A stretch of DNA of 64,000 nt from Choristoneura fumiferana (taxonomy: Eukaryota > Arthropoda > Insecta > Lepidoptera > Tortricidae): assembly GCF_025370935.1 (NCBI RefSeq), contig NC_133476.1, forward strand, positions 19,560,230 to 19,624,229, in the 5' to 3' direction. Each line of letters begins with the position of its first letter. The stretch's first letter is position 1. Shown piece by piece: positions 54,545 through 64,000 of this stretch. The notes beneath the pieces are model-generated. The model did not search any database, was not told where the DNA came from, and saw nothing but the letters and a program-made list of their open reading frames with translations. Position numbers and translations under genes: made by a program.

Positions 54545-55015
54545 TGTTTGTCATACACACACACACAAACATCACGCCTGTATTCCCAAATGGGGTAGGC
54601 AGAGCACACGAAACGTTACCGCTTCGGAGCCACTTTTAGCAAATTTAGGTTTAAAGATTGACAAAAAAAAAGGTACAATAGTGACAGGTTAGGTAGTAGT
54701 GCTTGCACTGTTGTGTTTCGGTGTGGAGAGTAAGACAGCCGGTGAAATTACTGGCACTTGAGGTATCCCATCTCAGGCCTCTAGGTTGGCAACGCATCTG
54801 CAATCCCCCTGGTGTTGCAGGTGTCTATGGGCGGTGGTGATCTCTTACCATCAGGAGACCCACTTGCTCGTTTGCCATCCAGTCAAAAAAAAAAAAAAAA
54901 AAAAGGTTGCTAGCTTGTCGCCTACGGTATACCTTAACCTATATCCTTTGTCGCCTCTTACGACATCCACGGAAGAAATGGAGAGGTGTAATTCTAACCC
55001 GACACCACACGGGTA
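54545..55015 (+). repeat. Family D dispersed repeat interrupted by a LINE end
   Basis: ACACACACACAAACATCACG, GGGGTAGGCAGAGCACACGA and AACGTTACCGCTTCGGAGCC run to GTGACAGGTT (54690). After the insertion GGTTGCTAGCTTGTCGCCTA and TTACGACATCCACGGAAGAA continue the family to CCGACACCACACGGGTAG. Confidence 0.7.
54691..54903 (+). mobile_element. 5'-truncated LINE 3' end with poly(A)
   Basis: CACTTGAGGTATCCCATCTC, AGGTTGGCAACGCATCTGCA, GTTGCAGGTGTCTATGGGCG and CCACTTGCTCGTTTGCCATC lead into an A-run. AGGTT at 54686-54690 and 54904-54908 is the apparent short target duplication. Noncoding; the uninterrupted family D copy at 16.3 kb lacks it. Confidence 0.7.
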
Positions 55016-55489
55016 GTGTTCGTTGTGTAATGTAACGGGATGTTTGTCATAATGTCTTGTATGTAATGTTTGACATCTCTTTTTTCATTTATTTTTCAGA
55101 ATTGTTATATAACAACCCTAACGTAACCTAGGTATAGTTCGGTATAGTTCTACAGGATGACCATTAAAAAATACTGATAAATTTACGATTTCAGCAGGAA
55201 AAAAATTATGACAAACATGGCAGTCAAAAGAATCCCCTTTTTCGTGATTAAAATGTCCATGACGCTTTCATTATACCTAATAAATTAGTTGTCCTAAGAT
55301 ATAACTTAGGACAGTGCAGAAGTTGGACCCTATTTTGTCACCCCCATTATGAAACGTTAGAATGTGAATGGTTCACTCCGTACATACATAATATTCGCAG
55401 CGCTTTGTGGTATCAAAACGTTTTAGCGATAACAGCTGTTATAAAATAATCTCCGCAGTTTGAAAACTAATTTCAACACTTACTTCGAA
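55016..55489. other. tRNA-Gly upstream region
   Basis: No gene or clear repeat seen. A TACAGGATGACCATTAAAAA string near 55149 resembles an element start. Confidence 0.4.
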
Positions 55490-55560
55490 GCATCGGTGGT
55501 TCAGTGGTAGAATGCTCGCCTGCCACGCGGGCGGCCCGGGTTCGATTCCCGGCCGATGCA
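55490..55560 (+). tRNA. tRNA-Gly (GCC anticodon)
   Basis: 71 nt. Acceptor GCATCGG pairs with CCGATGC, discriminator A. The A box TGGTTCAGTGG and B box GGTTCGATTCC are intact, and the anticodon stem CTCGC/GCGGG encloses the loop with GCC at 55522-55524. Every arm pairs as expected for a nuclear eukaryotic tRNA-Gly, which decodes GGC and GGU. No SINE body follows; transcription would stop at the adjacent T-run. It is surrounded by transposon-rich DNA, yet shows no decay, so it is likely active. Confidence 0.95.
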
Positions 55561-55572
55561 TCTTTTTTTTCA
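55561..55572 (+). terminator. RNA polymerase III terminator of tRNA-Gly
   Basis: A run of eight T begins two bases after the tRNA 3' end. Confidence 0.85.
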
Positions 55573-55757
55573 TATTTTTTTTGTAATAATATAATAAAGT
55601 TCCTTCTACGGATTTTTTCTATCGCCTTACCCCCTTATTCATAAACGACAATCAAACCTATTTAGTTAAAATGCCACTGCACAAATGCAACTGGGTCGCG
55701 CGACGCGGTCGCGGCATTTGTTTAGTGCTCCTTATAAATTCATACTAAGCAGTACTT

Positions 55758-56006
55758 GGGCCAATCAACTATTTTACCGACACTTTGGCCGTCTCCTGCG
55801 TTACCAAAATTGTCTCTGGCGTTACCAAAAAACCGTACTTCCAACAAGATATTTCACGGTTTAATAGGTTGAACTTACGTAGGATGGCATGTATTCATGC
55901 ACACCATCTATTAAATTACAGAAAAAACATGATTACTTACAAAAATCTGCAACTGTTTGAAAAATGTTGTGGACAGATTAGTGTCGGTAAAAAAGTTGAT
56001 TGACCC
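55758..56006. mobile_element. TIR element, 249 bp, with possible ACTT duplication
   Basis: GGGCCAATCAACTATTTTAC, CGACACT and its inverse AGTGTCGGTAAAAAAGTTGA, TTGACCC pair over 27 bp with two mismatches. ACTT flanks both sides (55754-55757, 56007-56010). A 72-codon open frame inside has no recognisable features. GTCGCGCGAC...GTCGCGG sequences lie on either side of the element (55691, 56013). Confidence 0.6.
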
Positions 56007-56010
56007 ACTT

Positions 56011-56487
56011 ACGTCGCGCGACACAGTCGCGGACGCGCGTCGCGGTCGTTAAGAACGGAATGCTACCTTAAGGTTCAATTTTATTTTTGTACGGAACCCT
56101 AATAATTTTTACTCTACTTTAATTTTTTTACCAACTCTCCTCCTTTACCAAACCACTTGGCATGCACGAATCGCACGCGTCATCGTTAATCGATCGAAGT
56201 ATCGATTTACCAATTGGAGGCAATAGGGTCACGCTGCGGCCGAATTGGATGCACCGACCGAGGTCGATTACGTAATCCTACTAATGAGTCATTATAATTT
56301 AATTATAATTAGACATTGAGTTATAAGGGTCTATGCCCCGGCGACTTTGGCGTCCTTCTCGCTTGCCCACAGTATTTGTTCCACGGATAATAGTTTCTTG
56401 TTATAAAATAAATTAATAAATAAAAAAAACATTAGGTATCTTCAAGCTTTCTTTTGTGAAACTTTTTGTCGATTGTTTTGCATTTGT
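56011..56487. other. Unique sequence with GTCGCG-rich start
   Basis: No gene recognised. Confidence 0.4.
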
Positions 56488-56578
56488 GGGAACTACTGCC
56501 CAAGCCCTCTTATTCCGAGAGGAGGCCTGTGCCCTGCAGTGGGACGTATATATAGGCTGGGATGATGATGATGATGTA
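56488..56578 (+). mobile_element. SINE (family I) 3' fragment
   Basis: GGGAACTACTGCCCAAGCCC, AGGAGGCCTGTGCCCTGCAG, GGGACGTATATATAGGCTGG and the GATGAT tail are the last part of the family; the head is missing. Confidence 0.75.
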
Positions 56579-57537
56579 TTTGCATTATCGCCCAAACTAC
56601 ATCGCCGTGCCAAATATTAGACCATTTGAAAAAAATAATTAAATCAATGCAAGTTACATAAAACCTTGTAAAACTGGCCACATGCGAGCTGGATTCGTGC
56701 ACTGAAGTTTCCACACAAAAAACCTAAAGCAATTTGCAGATATTACACGATCGAAAAGGTTCATCTAATGTACTCGTAACACCAAAAATTATGTCAAATG
56801 ACCATTATGTATTTTGACGATTATTCTTCGTTAATACTTCATGTACTAACGAACGACTTGCTTACGGCCGCTGTAGAGACGATCCGAAGAATATCCATTT
56901 CGCAAGCCATTTGCCTTAGTTAAAAATAAATTAAATTACCGCCAGCCATCTTTCCTCGCAAAGTTAAGACGACGTTAACTAAAATTAGATAATAGTGACA
57001 ACTCATTTGGGTCAATGGGAAACACCGGGATTCAAGCTCAATCTGCGCCGTCTATTATGAAATTATAATTGAGCGCCAGATTTTTCTGAGCTAAATAAAT
57101 CACTCATCTAACAGATGAGAACGATGATGGCATATTAAAAAATAACTCAAGTTTTAGACATTGAATTTACGATTTGAAATTACGTAAATATCACTTTCTT
57201 GTATATCGTCAAAAAGTATTGTGTCCATATTCTGTTGGATGAACGAAATAATTCTATGATTTCTTTAAAGTACGTAATTCATGATCGCGTTTTGAGCTAA
57301 AACATTACCTTATCCCGGAATTTCCTTTTTGATCACAATGCCTAGGACGCAAAACGACTTTGAAGGATTACGTCTAAACAGCTGTAAGACTAAGTGGCCA
57401 AATTACTAACATTTAAAATGCCTATGAAGCAAAATGCCTCACAATCAAGCATTTCTAGCTATCACCTTTTATTTTTCCATTACGATTCGCTAAAGCGCTA
57501 ACGGCTTTAGTAAAACTATTTCGGCAAGCAAGCAAGA
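56579..57537. other. Mostly unique; one GGTTCCG repeat scrap
   Basis: AAACTGGCCACATGCGAGCT near 56671 is a repeat 5' end. No gene in the rest. Confidence 0.4.
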
Positions 57538-57609
57538 TCCGATATGGTCTAGTGGCTAGGATACCTGGCTCTCACCCAGGAGGCTCGGGTTCGATTCCCG
57601 GTATCGGAA
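57538..57609 (+). tRNA. tRNA-Glu (CTC anticodon)
   Basis: 72 nt. Acceptor TCCGATA pairs with TATCGGA, discriminator A. The anticodon stem CCTGG/CCAGG encloses CTC at 57571-57573. The A box TGGTCTAGTGGC and B box GGTTCGATTCC are intact. It decodes GAG. It sits about 2 kb from the tRNA-Gly gene on the same strand. All arms pair, so it is likely functional. Confidence 0.95.
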
Positions 57610-57614
57610 TTTGC

Positions 57615-57629
57615 TTTTTGTATTTTTTT
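57615..57629 (+). terminator. RNA polymerase III terminator of tRNA-Glu
   Basis: T5 at 57615-57619, then T7 at 57623-57629, shortly after the tRNA end. Confidence 0.75.
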
Positions 57630-57685
57630 AGTTCAGAAAATTGTAACGAAATTCAAAATACAAACACACAGATAAATGTTTTTTT

Positions 57686-57892
57686 GTTAAGTTGCCCGCG
57701 AAACTCCGTCTGGGAATTTGTTTATCGCGATCCCACGGGAACTGTCTTTATGTTCTTCTCAGGGTCTAACTAAACTATCTTCATACCAAATTGCATTTCC
57801 TATTTCCGTAGGCTCAGGATATAAGCGTGAAGAGGTTACGGACAGACAGATATAGTTACTTTCGCATTTATAACAATATTGTGATGAAGTTT
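57686..57892 (-). mobile_element. Degraded Helitron remnant
   Basis: GTTGCCCGCGAAACTCCGTC at the left and CTTTCGCATTTATAACAATA at the right are mutated Helitron 3' and 5' ends in reverse. Between them CTTCTCAGGGTCTAACTAAA and AGCGTGAAGAGGTTACGGAC follow body order. Confidence 0.55.
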
Positions 57893-58019
57893 TATGTAAA
57901 AATTATCAAAATATTTACCTACCTACTAACTTAATACCTACCTAATAAATGAATAGTATCCACCAAATATTGTGAAGTTAAAAAATATATTTTTACATTG
58001 GGGTTACTCAGTATTTCAT

Positions 58020-58230
58020 TATGTATGTGTGTATGTATGTAAACTCTTTATTGTTCAAAAGAAAAGAAACAAAACACGATTGACAAACTTTGAGATACTT
58101 GTACAAAGGCGGACTTATCCTTTTAAGGGATCTCTACCAGTCAACCAGTGAGTAGATGAGAGGAATTTTCAGTTTTAACTCTTTAGAGTGAGTTTAAGAG
58201 TCAAAAATAGTGGAAGCTACTATACAGTAT
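58020..58230 (-). repeat. LINE 3'-tail repeat (family A), long copy
   Basis: TGTATGTATGTAAACTCTTT, ATTGTTCAAAAGAAAAG, AAGGCGGACTTATCCTTTTA, GGGATCTCTACCAGTCAACC and AGTGGAAGCTACTATACAG match 10535-10737 closely. Confidence 0.65.
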
Positions 58231-58756
58231 AAACCCTAAAAAATGTTTTTTTTTACAGAGAATTTCTAACTGTACTTTTTCATTACGCAACATCACCGAA
58301 ATCGATTACCAAACAGCTGTTTCGAAAAGAGAACAAATTAAAAAAAAAACAATGCTTCCAGCCAGCCAGCCAAGAAACAATGGTACCAACATATCGGTAA
58401 CTTAAAACAATCACCGTTCCGTACCGACGCGGCTGAGTGAGTGCGACGGTCGACTGACCACTGACCAGGAAGCTTACCCTGTGATTGGCTGTCTTATTAT
58501 AGGGTAGTGTACCCTAGTTGGGGTATTGTTGAGATTGTGCTGGTAGGGTTGTCCTCAATAAATAATGATGCTGTTGATTGATTGTTACTTGGTCTGTGTT
58601 AAAACTTTTTCACTGCTCTACAATTATGGAGCATGCAATGTGCGTAAGTTTATTTTCACTCCGAATCATATTTACGCCTTTTTTCTGCACGTGTAAAATT
58701 TACCGTAACATTAAGAAAATGTTGACAAGCGTTGTATGTGTATTTAGCATTGTGTT
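58231..58756. other. Unique sequence, no feature seen
   Basis: No gene or repeat recognised. Confidence 0.45.
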
Positions 58757-58767
58757 ATTTCATCAAA

Positions 58768-59076
58768 CCGGTGGCCGAGGTGGCCTAGTGGTTTGACCTA
58801 TCGCCTCTCAAGCAGAGGGTCGTGGGTTCAAACCCCGGCTCGCACCTCTGAGTTTTTCGAAATTCATGTGCGGAATTACATTTGAAATTTACCACGAGCT
58901 TTGCGGTGAAGGAAAACATCGTGAGGAAACCTGCACAAACCTGCGAAGCAATTCAATGGTGCGTGTGAAGTTCCCAATCCGCACTGGGCCGCGTGGGAAC
59001 TAGCCCAAGCCCTCATACTCGGAGAAGGCCTTTACAGCAGTAGGGACGTACATCACTGGTATGATGATAATGGATG
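58768..59076 (+). mobile_element. tRNA-derived SINE (family I), full length with target duplication
   Basis: 309 bp between perfect 11-bp direct repeats ATTTCATCAAA (58757-58767, 59077-59087). The head reads CCGGTGGCCGAGGTGGCCTA, GTGGTTTGACC, and the B box region GTGGGTTCAAACCCC is intact. The body follows the family exactly. Together with the 31.8 kb copy it is the best preserved in the window. Confidence 0.9.
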
Positions 59077-59087
59077 ATTTCATCAAA

Positions 59088-59504
59088 ACTGCCAGGTTCG
59101 ACATTAATTTTAATATTACAATTCACGACATGCAATTTTTTTTTCATTCTATAAAATAAAATAAATTTAGAGCTGTGTTACGAATAAGCAGATTAAAAAG
59201 TGTATTTTCTCGCAAGTATATTATCTAATAGTTTTTCACAGTTTTCAAAAAGATAATTTTAACTTTTAAGGTAAGATTTTCTATCGCGAATTTAATTAAA
59301 TTAGCTATTTTTTCCGTTGACCTTGAAATCAAATTATCAGTGAATGACCTTTTAAACCAGTAAATTAACTCACTCATATTCGGTAGAAAGCTCGATTGAA
59401 AGTTGTATGATCACTCAGCAATAATTTTCCTCATTGGCGCTAACACTTGAATACCATAACATTGTGGTTTCGGAGTAGAAGGCAATCGGTTAGCTGCAAG
59501 CCTT
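59088..59504. other. Unique sequence, no feature seen
   Basis: No gene or repeat recognised. Confidence 0.45.
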
Positions 59505-59728
59505 CAGGGAGCGAAACTTTGATGCCGGTGACAGCCGTATGACGTCAAGCTTCATACAGAGTGTTTTTTAGATTATAGATAATCACTAACAACTTATTTT
59601 ATTGGCACTTGAGACGGCCAGTACTTATAAATGTCACTATTTTAATATGTTGTGTATATTTTATAAAAACACCCTATATGTCAATTTGCGTCATAATGAC
59701 GTCACCGGCATCAAAGTTTCGCTCCCTG
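59505..59728. mobile_element. MITE with perfect 28-bp TIRs
   Basis: CAGGGAGCGAAACTTTGATG then CCGGTGAC (59505-59532) is exactly inverted at 59701-59728. The interior is 168 bp, noncoding, with facing GACGTCA words. A CAGGG start suits the hAT superfamily, but no 8-bp target duplication is visible. Perfect arms imply a recent origin or arm correction. Confidence 0.8.
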
Positions 59729-60840
59729 GTTATAGGTTATAGAGCTTGATTCCTCCTGGTAGTTAATTCAGAAATTCTCATATTCTAAGTTTCTAACCCG
59801 AAAGTTATTTTTTTTTATTTGATTAAATATGTAGAGAAATTCACTTCTCTTTACACATATTCTATCTCTATACCTCTGTACTGAGTATAGCTGAAAACGC
59901 GATGCATTTTTTTTATTCGTGTCTAATATGTCAAACTACTTTAACGTATGGACGTTGAGTTTTTTTTAAATTATGGAATTTAAAAAAAACTTTCAAACAT
60001 TTAAATCTCCACAGCTATTTAAATTTTTCTATTAATAAGGTATCGTATTGATAATTTAACAAACATGTTAGTATATCCCGAAAGTATTTTCAGACTATAA
60101 TGGATTGAACAGTACCTGTTTTAGAAAAACCTCTTTGGCTAATAACCACAGACTAAAAACGTTTCAAAGATCGCGAGCGGAAACGGCTCATCATTCAACG
60201 CATTTAAAAAAGGAACTGTTTCTTTTTAGACAGAAAAAGAGCTGTCACAGACGTTTTCACGCGACAAAAAATAAATTCATTCGTCCCATTGTCTTTTACG
60301 AGAAAAGTTTTCACATTATGTGAACAGGTTTATTTTCTCCGTACGGTTTATGTAATGTTGTCTTTACAAGTAGTACTTGTTAAGTAGTTATGCTACTGTA
60401 CTGTAAACTAGAACTCTTTAACACTCGTGACTGATGTATATACCTATATTTAGTCTTCTATTGTCTATTTTTATTTATTTACGTACGGTTTTTTATACGA
60501 AATATTATTGAGGAAATTTTATTAAATTTTGAACATTGTAGTGCAAGGCCAAGTTTTAACACGACCACACAAAACCAGTAAGGGTTTGGTATGTAGGTAT
60601 AATTAATCACTATATTTTTAAGTAACCTAACCTTTCAAAGTTAGGGCAATAAAAATTTAAATTAGAAACGGCTGCTGCTGGTAAATGAGAAATTAATTAT
60701 AATAATAATATTGAAATCATACAATAGGTATCCAAACTATCGCACTATTAGTAGGACATATTAAAGCCTGTTAACAAATCTCATGAGACTAGTCTCAAAA
60801 TACTCGCAACTCATATCCCATACTGAGATGTGAATAACTC
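59729..60840. other. Unique AT-rich stretch
   Basis: The frame at 60105-60323 (72 codons, basic) has no recognisable domain. Nothing else seen. Confidence 0.45.
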
Positions 60841-60968
60841 ACAATCCCGCCTATATACGTGCCACTGCTGGCCAGCTCAGCAAGAGGGCTTAGCGTAGTT
60901 CCCACACGCCATGCATTAGAGCTTCACACGCATGAACTTCACAGGTTTGTGCAGGTTTCTTCACATGT
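60841..60968 (-). mobile_element. SINE (family I) 3' fragment, diverged
   Basis: CCCGCCTATATACGTGCCAC, GAGGGCTTAGCGTAGTTCCC and CACAGGTTTGTGCAGGTTTC match the family with several small deletions. Confidence 0.65.
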
Positions 60969-63900
60969 CAGTTCTGCTTAACTAAGCCTGTCTGCTTTTG
61001 TAATTCGCTTTGAATTTAAGGTCAAGGTGCGATGGGTTTAATTAAAGTAATCACCAATTAAAAGTTGTTGAAGCTAACCAAGTACCTAGTTGTGTTTGAA
61101 GCTATGCTAAGCAAAATCACCGATTTCACTTCATTAACATGTTTATCTTGCTAAGCTGTTGCTTTTTTACAAGCTTTGAGATTGAGTCAAAGTTATGCTT
61201 TCGTTAAAGTATATATACGTACTTAATGTGGTGCTAGTATATGTGTGAAGCAGCTTGCTCATCAGCAACTTACTGTAACACGATTTAGTTTCATAGTAAG
61301 AAAATAGTTTTGAGCTCTAGTCTTAGTTTAGGTGGTATTTTTGGAGCCAAACTAAACTTTTCTTTCTTTCTTTCGTTCAATCAATTTAAAAACTATTTGT
61401 ATGTATAACAACGTTTTGTGGACGGACGGACAGACAGACTGACAGACATGCCGAAACTATAGGTTCGTATTTGCCATTTTGACTACGGAACCTAAAAAGC
61501 TATTAAAATCAGGTGAATAACTTTCCTGACCAATTTTGTCCGCCTGTAGCTATCTGAAGACTTAAAAAATAAATCATTATTGTGTAAATTGGATAACAAA
61601 AAAGCACAGAGAATAGCAATTTTAACGTGCACATCACTTAAACGTCGTGTCAAAGTCAAAGTCTTTCGAACCCAACAAATTAACACAAAAACTTGGAATC
61701 GTAAGTAGTTAGGTAGTTGCGCTGTTTATTCTTGTTGAAGTATGAAAATAAAGCATTCGTATGCTAAATACTCGTTCACCAATTTAAAAGAAAAACTCAT
61801 ACAATTTATTGATATCGTATGCTCTCAAGTTAAGGTTCAATTACGCTCGATTTGGCTAAAACCAAACGCAAGATTTAGTGCCATTTGTGATGACAAGTTG
61901 ACAGAAGTGACGTGGAGTGGAGTCGTTGAAATTGTTAGTAGATAATGGTGACTTTTAGCTGCAACGTGAGAAACGAGGAATGTTGCGATAGCACGATCAC
62001 CTCGCATTAGATTATTCGCTGTTGTTCCTTTACTGGAACCATTGCGATTCCTTTCTTGCTTTTGTTCTCTAGTTCTTTTCTTCTTCGCCTTGTGACGGAT
62101 GTAGAGCAAAAATCAGGGAAGTTTGAAGGTCCTGGCGAAGAAGCTAGGTGCTGCTAAGAAATCCTCGCGTTGGCTAGTCGTCTCTAACAAGCGTAAATGT
62201 GGTTATTTCGAAAAATCTATCTTTAATTCTTGTCTGCATCATGCATAAATATCTTTGCAAAATTTAGAATGGTAGGTTTAGGTTAACCGAGGATGGTGGG
62301 TGAGTCGGTGTAACAGGAACTTTCTATTTTTAAATATTAAATTTCTATTTAATAATTATTTATTTATTTTATTTTAGTTTTCTTTTATTTTTCTATTTTT
62401 CGATAATATCAAAGTAAAGTCTAGTTAAAATTACTAAACACTGGATATTGGAGCGGAGAATGTCGATAAGCAAAATCAATCAATATACAATTAGGTAGAT
62501 ATAGGTATTGTGCAAGATTGCATAACTTTTTGGATTTTTAGTTTTAAAATATTTTTACGGCCTATGTAATATAAAATATTTTAACTTGTGGTTGAAAAGA
62601 CATCTAACTTCATCGTTACTTCCATTAAGCTACGTGGATTTAAAACCTAACAACAAAGGAAGAAAAATGGCCAAGTTCGTGAATGAACAAATGACAGCAA
62701 TCGATTGATACCTTTTCCGATATCACATTCCAATACAATAAATAATTAAAGTCAAGATCTCACCACATTTTTTTCGAACAAACGCCATCCTTGTTTAAAG
62801 GAATAGGGTAAACGTATCCGTTGACCTCGATACGGGTTCATTTCCACATGCGTGCATATCAGTCCATAAGTCAACAAGTGACGTTTTACCTTATCGGTCG
62901 ATTCCTGATCTACGTTTGTAAACTAATGGAGCTATCGTCATATTTATATGCAGTATGTGTGGGAAAATTTCCGCATTTATCGGAAAATTTTATACCTTCT
63001 ACAGTAAGTATTTAGTTACATAGTTTATTTTTATCAACTCATAATTATAATCCTTTCAATCACACTTTAACTCACTCGTAGTTATTATTTTCTTTTTAAG
63101 TTATTGAAGTTTATTGTTGATATTCGTTTCATTATAAACTTTATTTACGTTTATCCAAACTTTTGTGTAAGCACTTATGTAAAATTGTCGTTATTTATTT
63201 TAAACGAAATAATAAACTAAACGAAACTTAGAAGCATTCTATTATTTAGTAAATTATCCGAAATTTCGCATATCAAAATTATTTTATGTCTGTCATTGCG
63301 AAACCTGTATCTAATCAAAATGACAGCTAAAGACGAATAAACTTGAAGCAAGAAAGTGTATTGATTGTCATCACTGAGGTCTTATTAACTTTAGTCGAAA
63401 AAGCATATTATTTTAAAAAATGAAGTAAAATCTTAATATGGCATTAAAAAGGATGTAAAACAACAATTCATTACTTCTGTTTTGCACAAGTCAGTTAATA
63501 ATAGGTTCAAGGCAATTCGCAGTACCTTATCAAGTTTGTCTCTCACTTTGAATTACGTAAGCATTAATTTAATCCGCCAATGAACTGAACTGTTAGTTAC
63601 CTTTGCTTGTTTATCCGTGTTTGATTAAATATCTGTCAGTGTTATTTTAATTCTGACCATGTTTACCTAATGACTATTTTCATAAGGTTTTAGAGCCACA
63701 GTTTCGTCATTTTTTGCAAATGTGCTGTCACAAGGTTTACCAACACCATCAAGGTTATGTATTAGATGGAATTTTAATGCAGAACCTCATACAATCATAA
63801 CGGCTTGATCACGTGTTTTATATTAATCATTTTAATTATAATTTTACGCCTAGATTAATAAGTGTCCACACTCCACTAGACAATTTTAGGAAATACAGAA

Positions 63901-64000
63901 AATGTGCAACATAGACCAAACAAAAATAAGACAGATAACATGACGTACAAGCAGGTGAAAGAACTTGCGCTAAAAAAAATTCGCTACAAGTGCGGCGCTC
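60969..64000. other. Long unique AT-rich stretch
   Basis: GACGGACGGACAGACAGACT plus ACTACGGAACCTAAAAAG (61423-61500) is a scrap of the GGTTCCG repeat. Otherwise about 3 kb without recognised gene, RNA or repeat. Confidence 0.5.

Noticed and set aside
55785..56003. 72-codon frame as a transposase remnant
   Set aside because: It lies inside a TIR element, but no catalytic motif or family resemblance could be seen.
58785..58860. tRNA gene on the + strand
   Set aside because: It is the tRNA-like head of a SINE flanked by an 11-bp target duplication.

Overview
The window reads as AT-rich, gene-poor insect nuclear DNA, almost certainly from a moth or butterfly. The support is the repeat content: several tRNA-derived SINE families with GATGAT or TTTA tails, small Helitrons that start TCCxTACTA and end GCTAG between host A and T, a dispersed repeat carrying the GGGTTCCGT/ACGGAACCC signature, RTE-type LINE ends with a TTTGAC tail, Penelope-like element remnants and many short TIR elements (MITEs). 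All of these are typical of Lepidoptera. I find no bacterial, plastid or viral gene block and no convincing multi-exon host gene. The window is probably intergenic or a very large intron.

The only clearly functional genes are two intact nuclear tRNA genes on the + strand: tRNA-Gly(GCC) at 55490-55560 and tRNA-Glu(CTC) at 57538-57609. One short GC-rich open frame at 49271-49390 (minus) looks coding in composition and may be a captured or terminal exon fragment. I cannot name its protein.

Layout. 0-7 kb: mostly unique AT-rich DNA, then two SINE copies, RTE LINE scraps and a SINE nested in another repeat with a 12-bp duplication. 7-13.2 kb: a LINE tail, two Penelope-like insertions with target duplications, terminal inverted repeats and hammerhead-like motifs (one keeps a GIY-YIG nuclease fragment), a TA-flanked MITE, a Helitron and a TTAA-flanked piggyBac-like MITE. 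13.4-18.8 kb: an RTE C-terminal pseudogene, a full SINE, a Helitron remnant with a nested SINE stub, and a full copy of the GGTTCCG repeat. 18.8-41 kb: long unique stretches with scattered MITEs, SINEs and LINE ends. 41.1-45.5 kb: a dense cluster of TIR elements, including a MITE nested inside a SINE. 46.75-48.82 kb: a Helitron whose interior has expanded into about 1.7 kb of 12-bp minisatellite. 49-51.4 kb: two adjacent TIR elements, the possible captured exon and two RTE LINE fragments. 52-64 kb: LINE insertions, the two tRNA genes, the best preserved SINE and a MITE with perfect 28-bp TIRs.

There is no operon-like logic here. The window is best read as layered transposon history. The most notable object is the minisatellite-filled Helitron, followed by the Penelope-like copies with inverted termini and the GC-rich coding fragment lying between inverted repeats.
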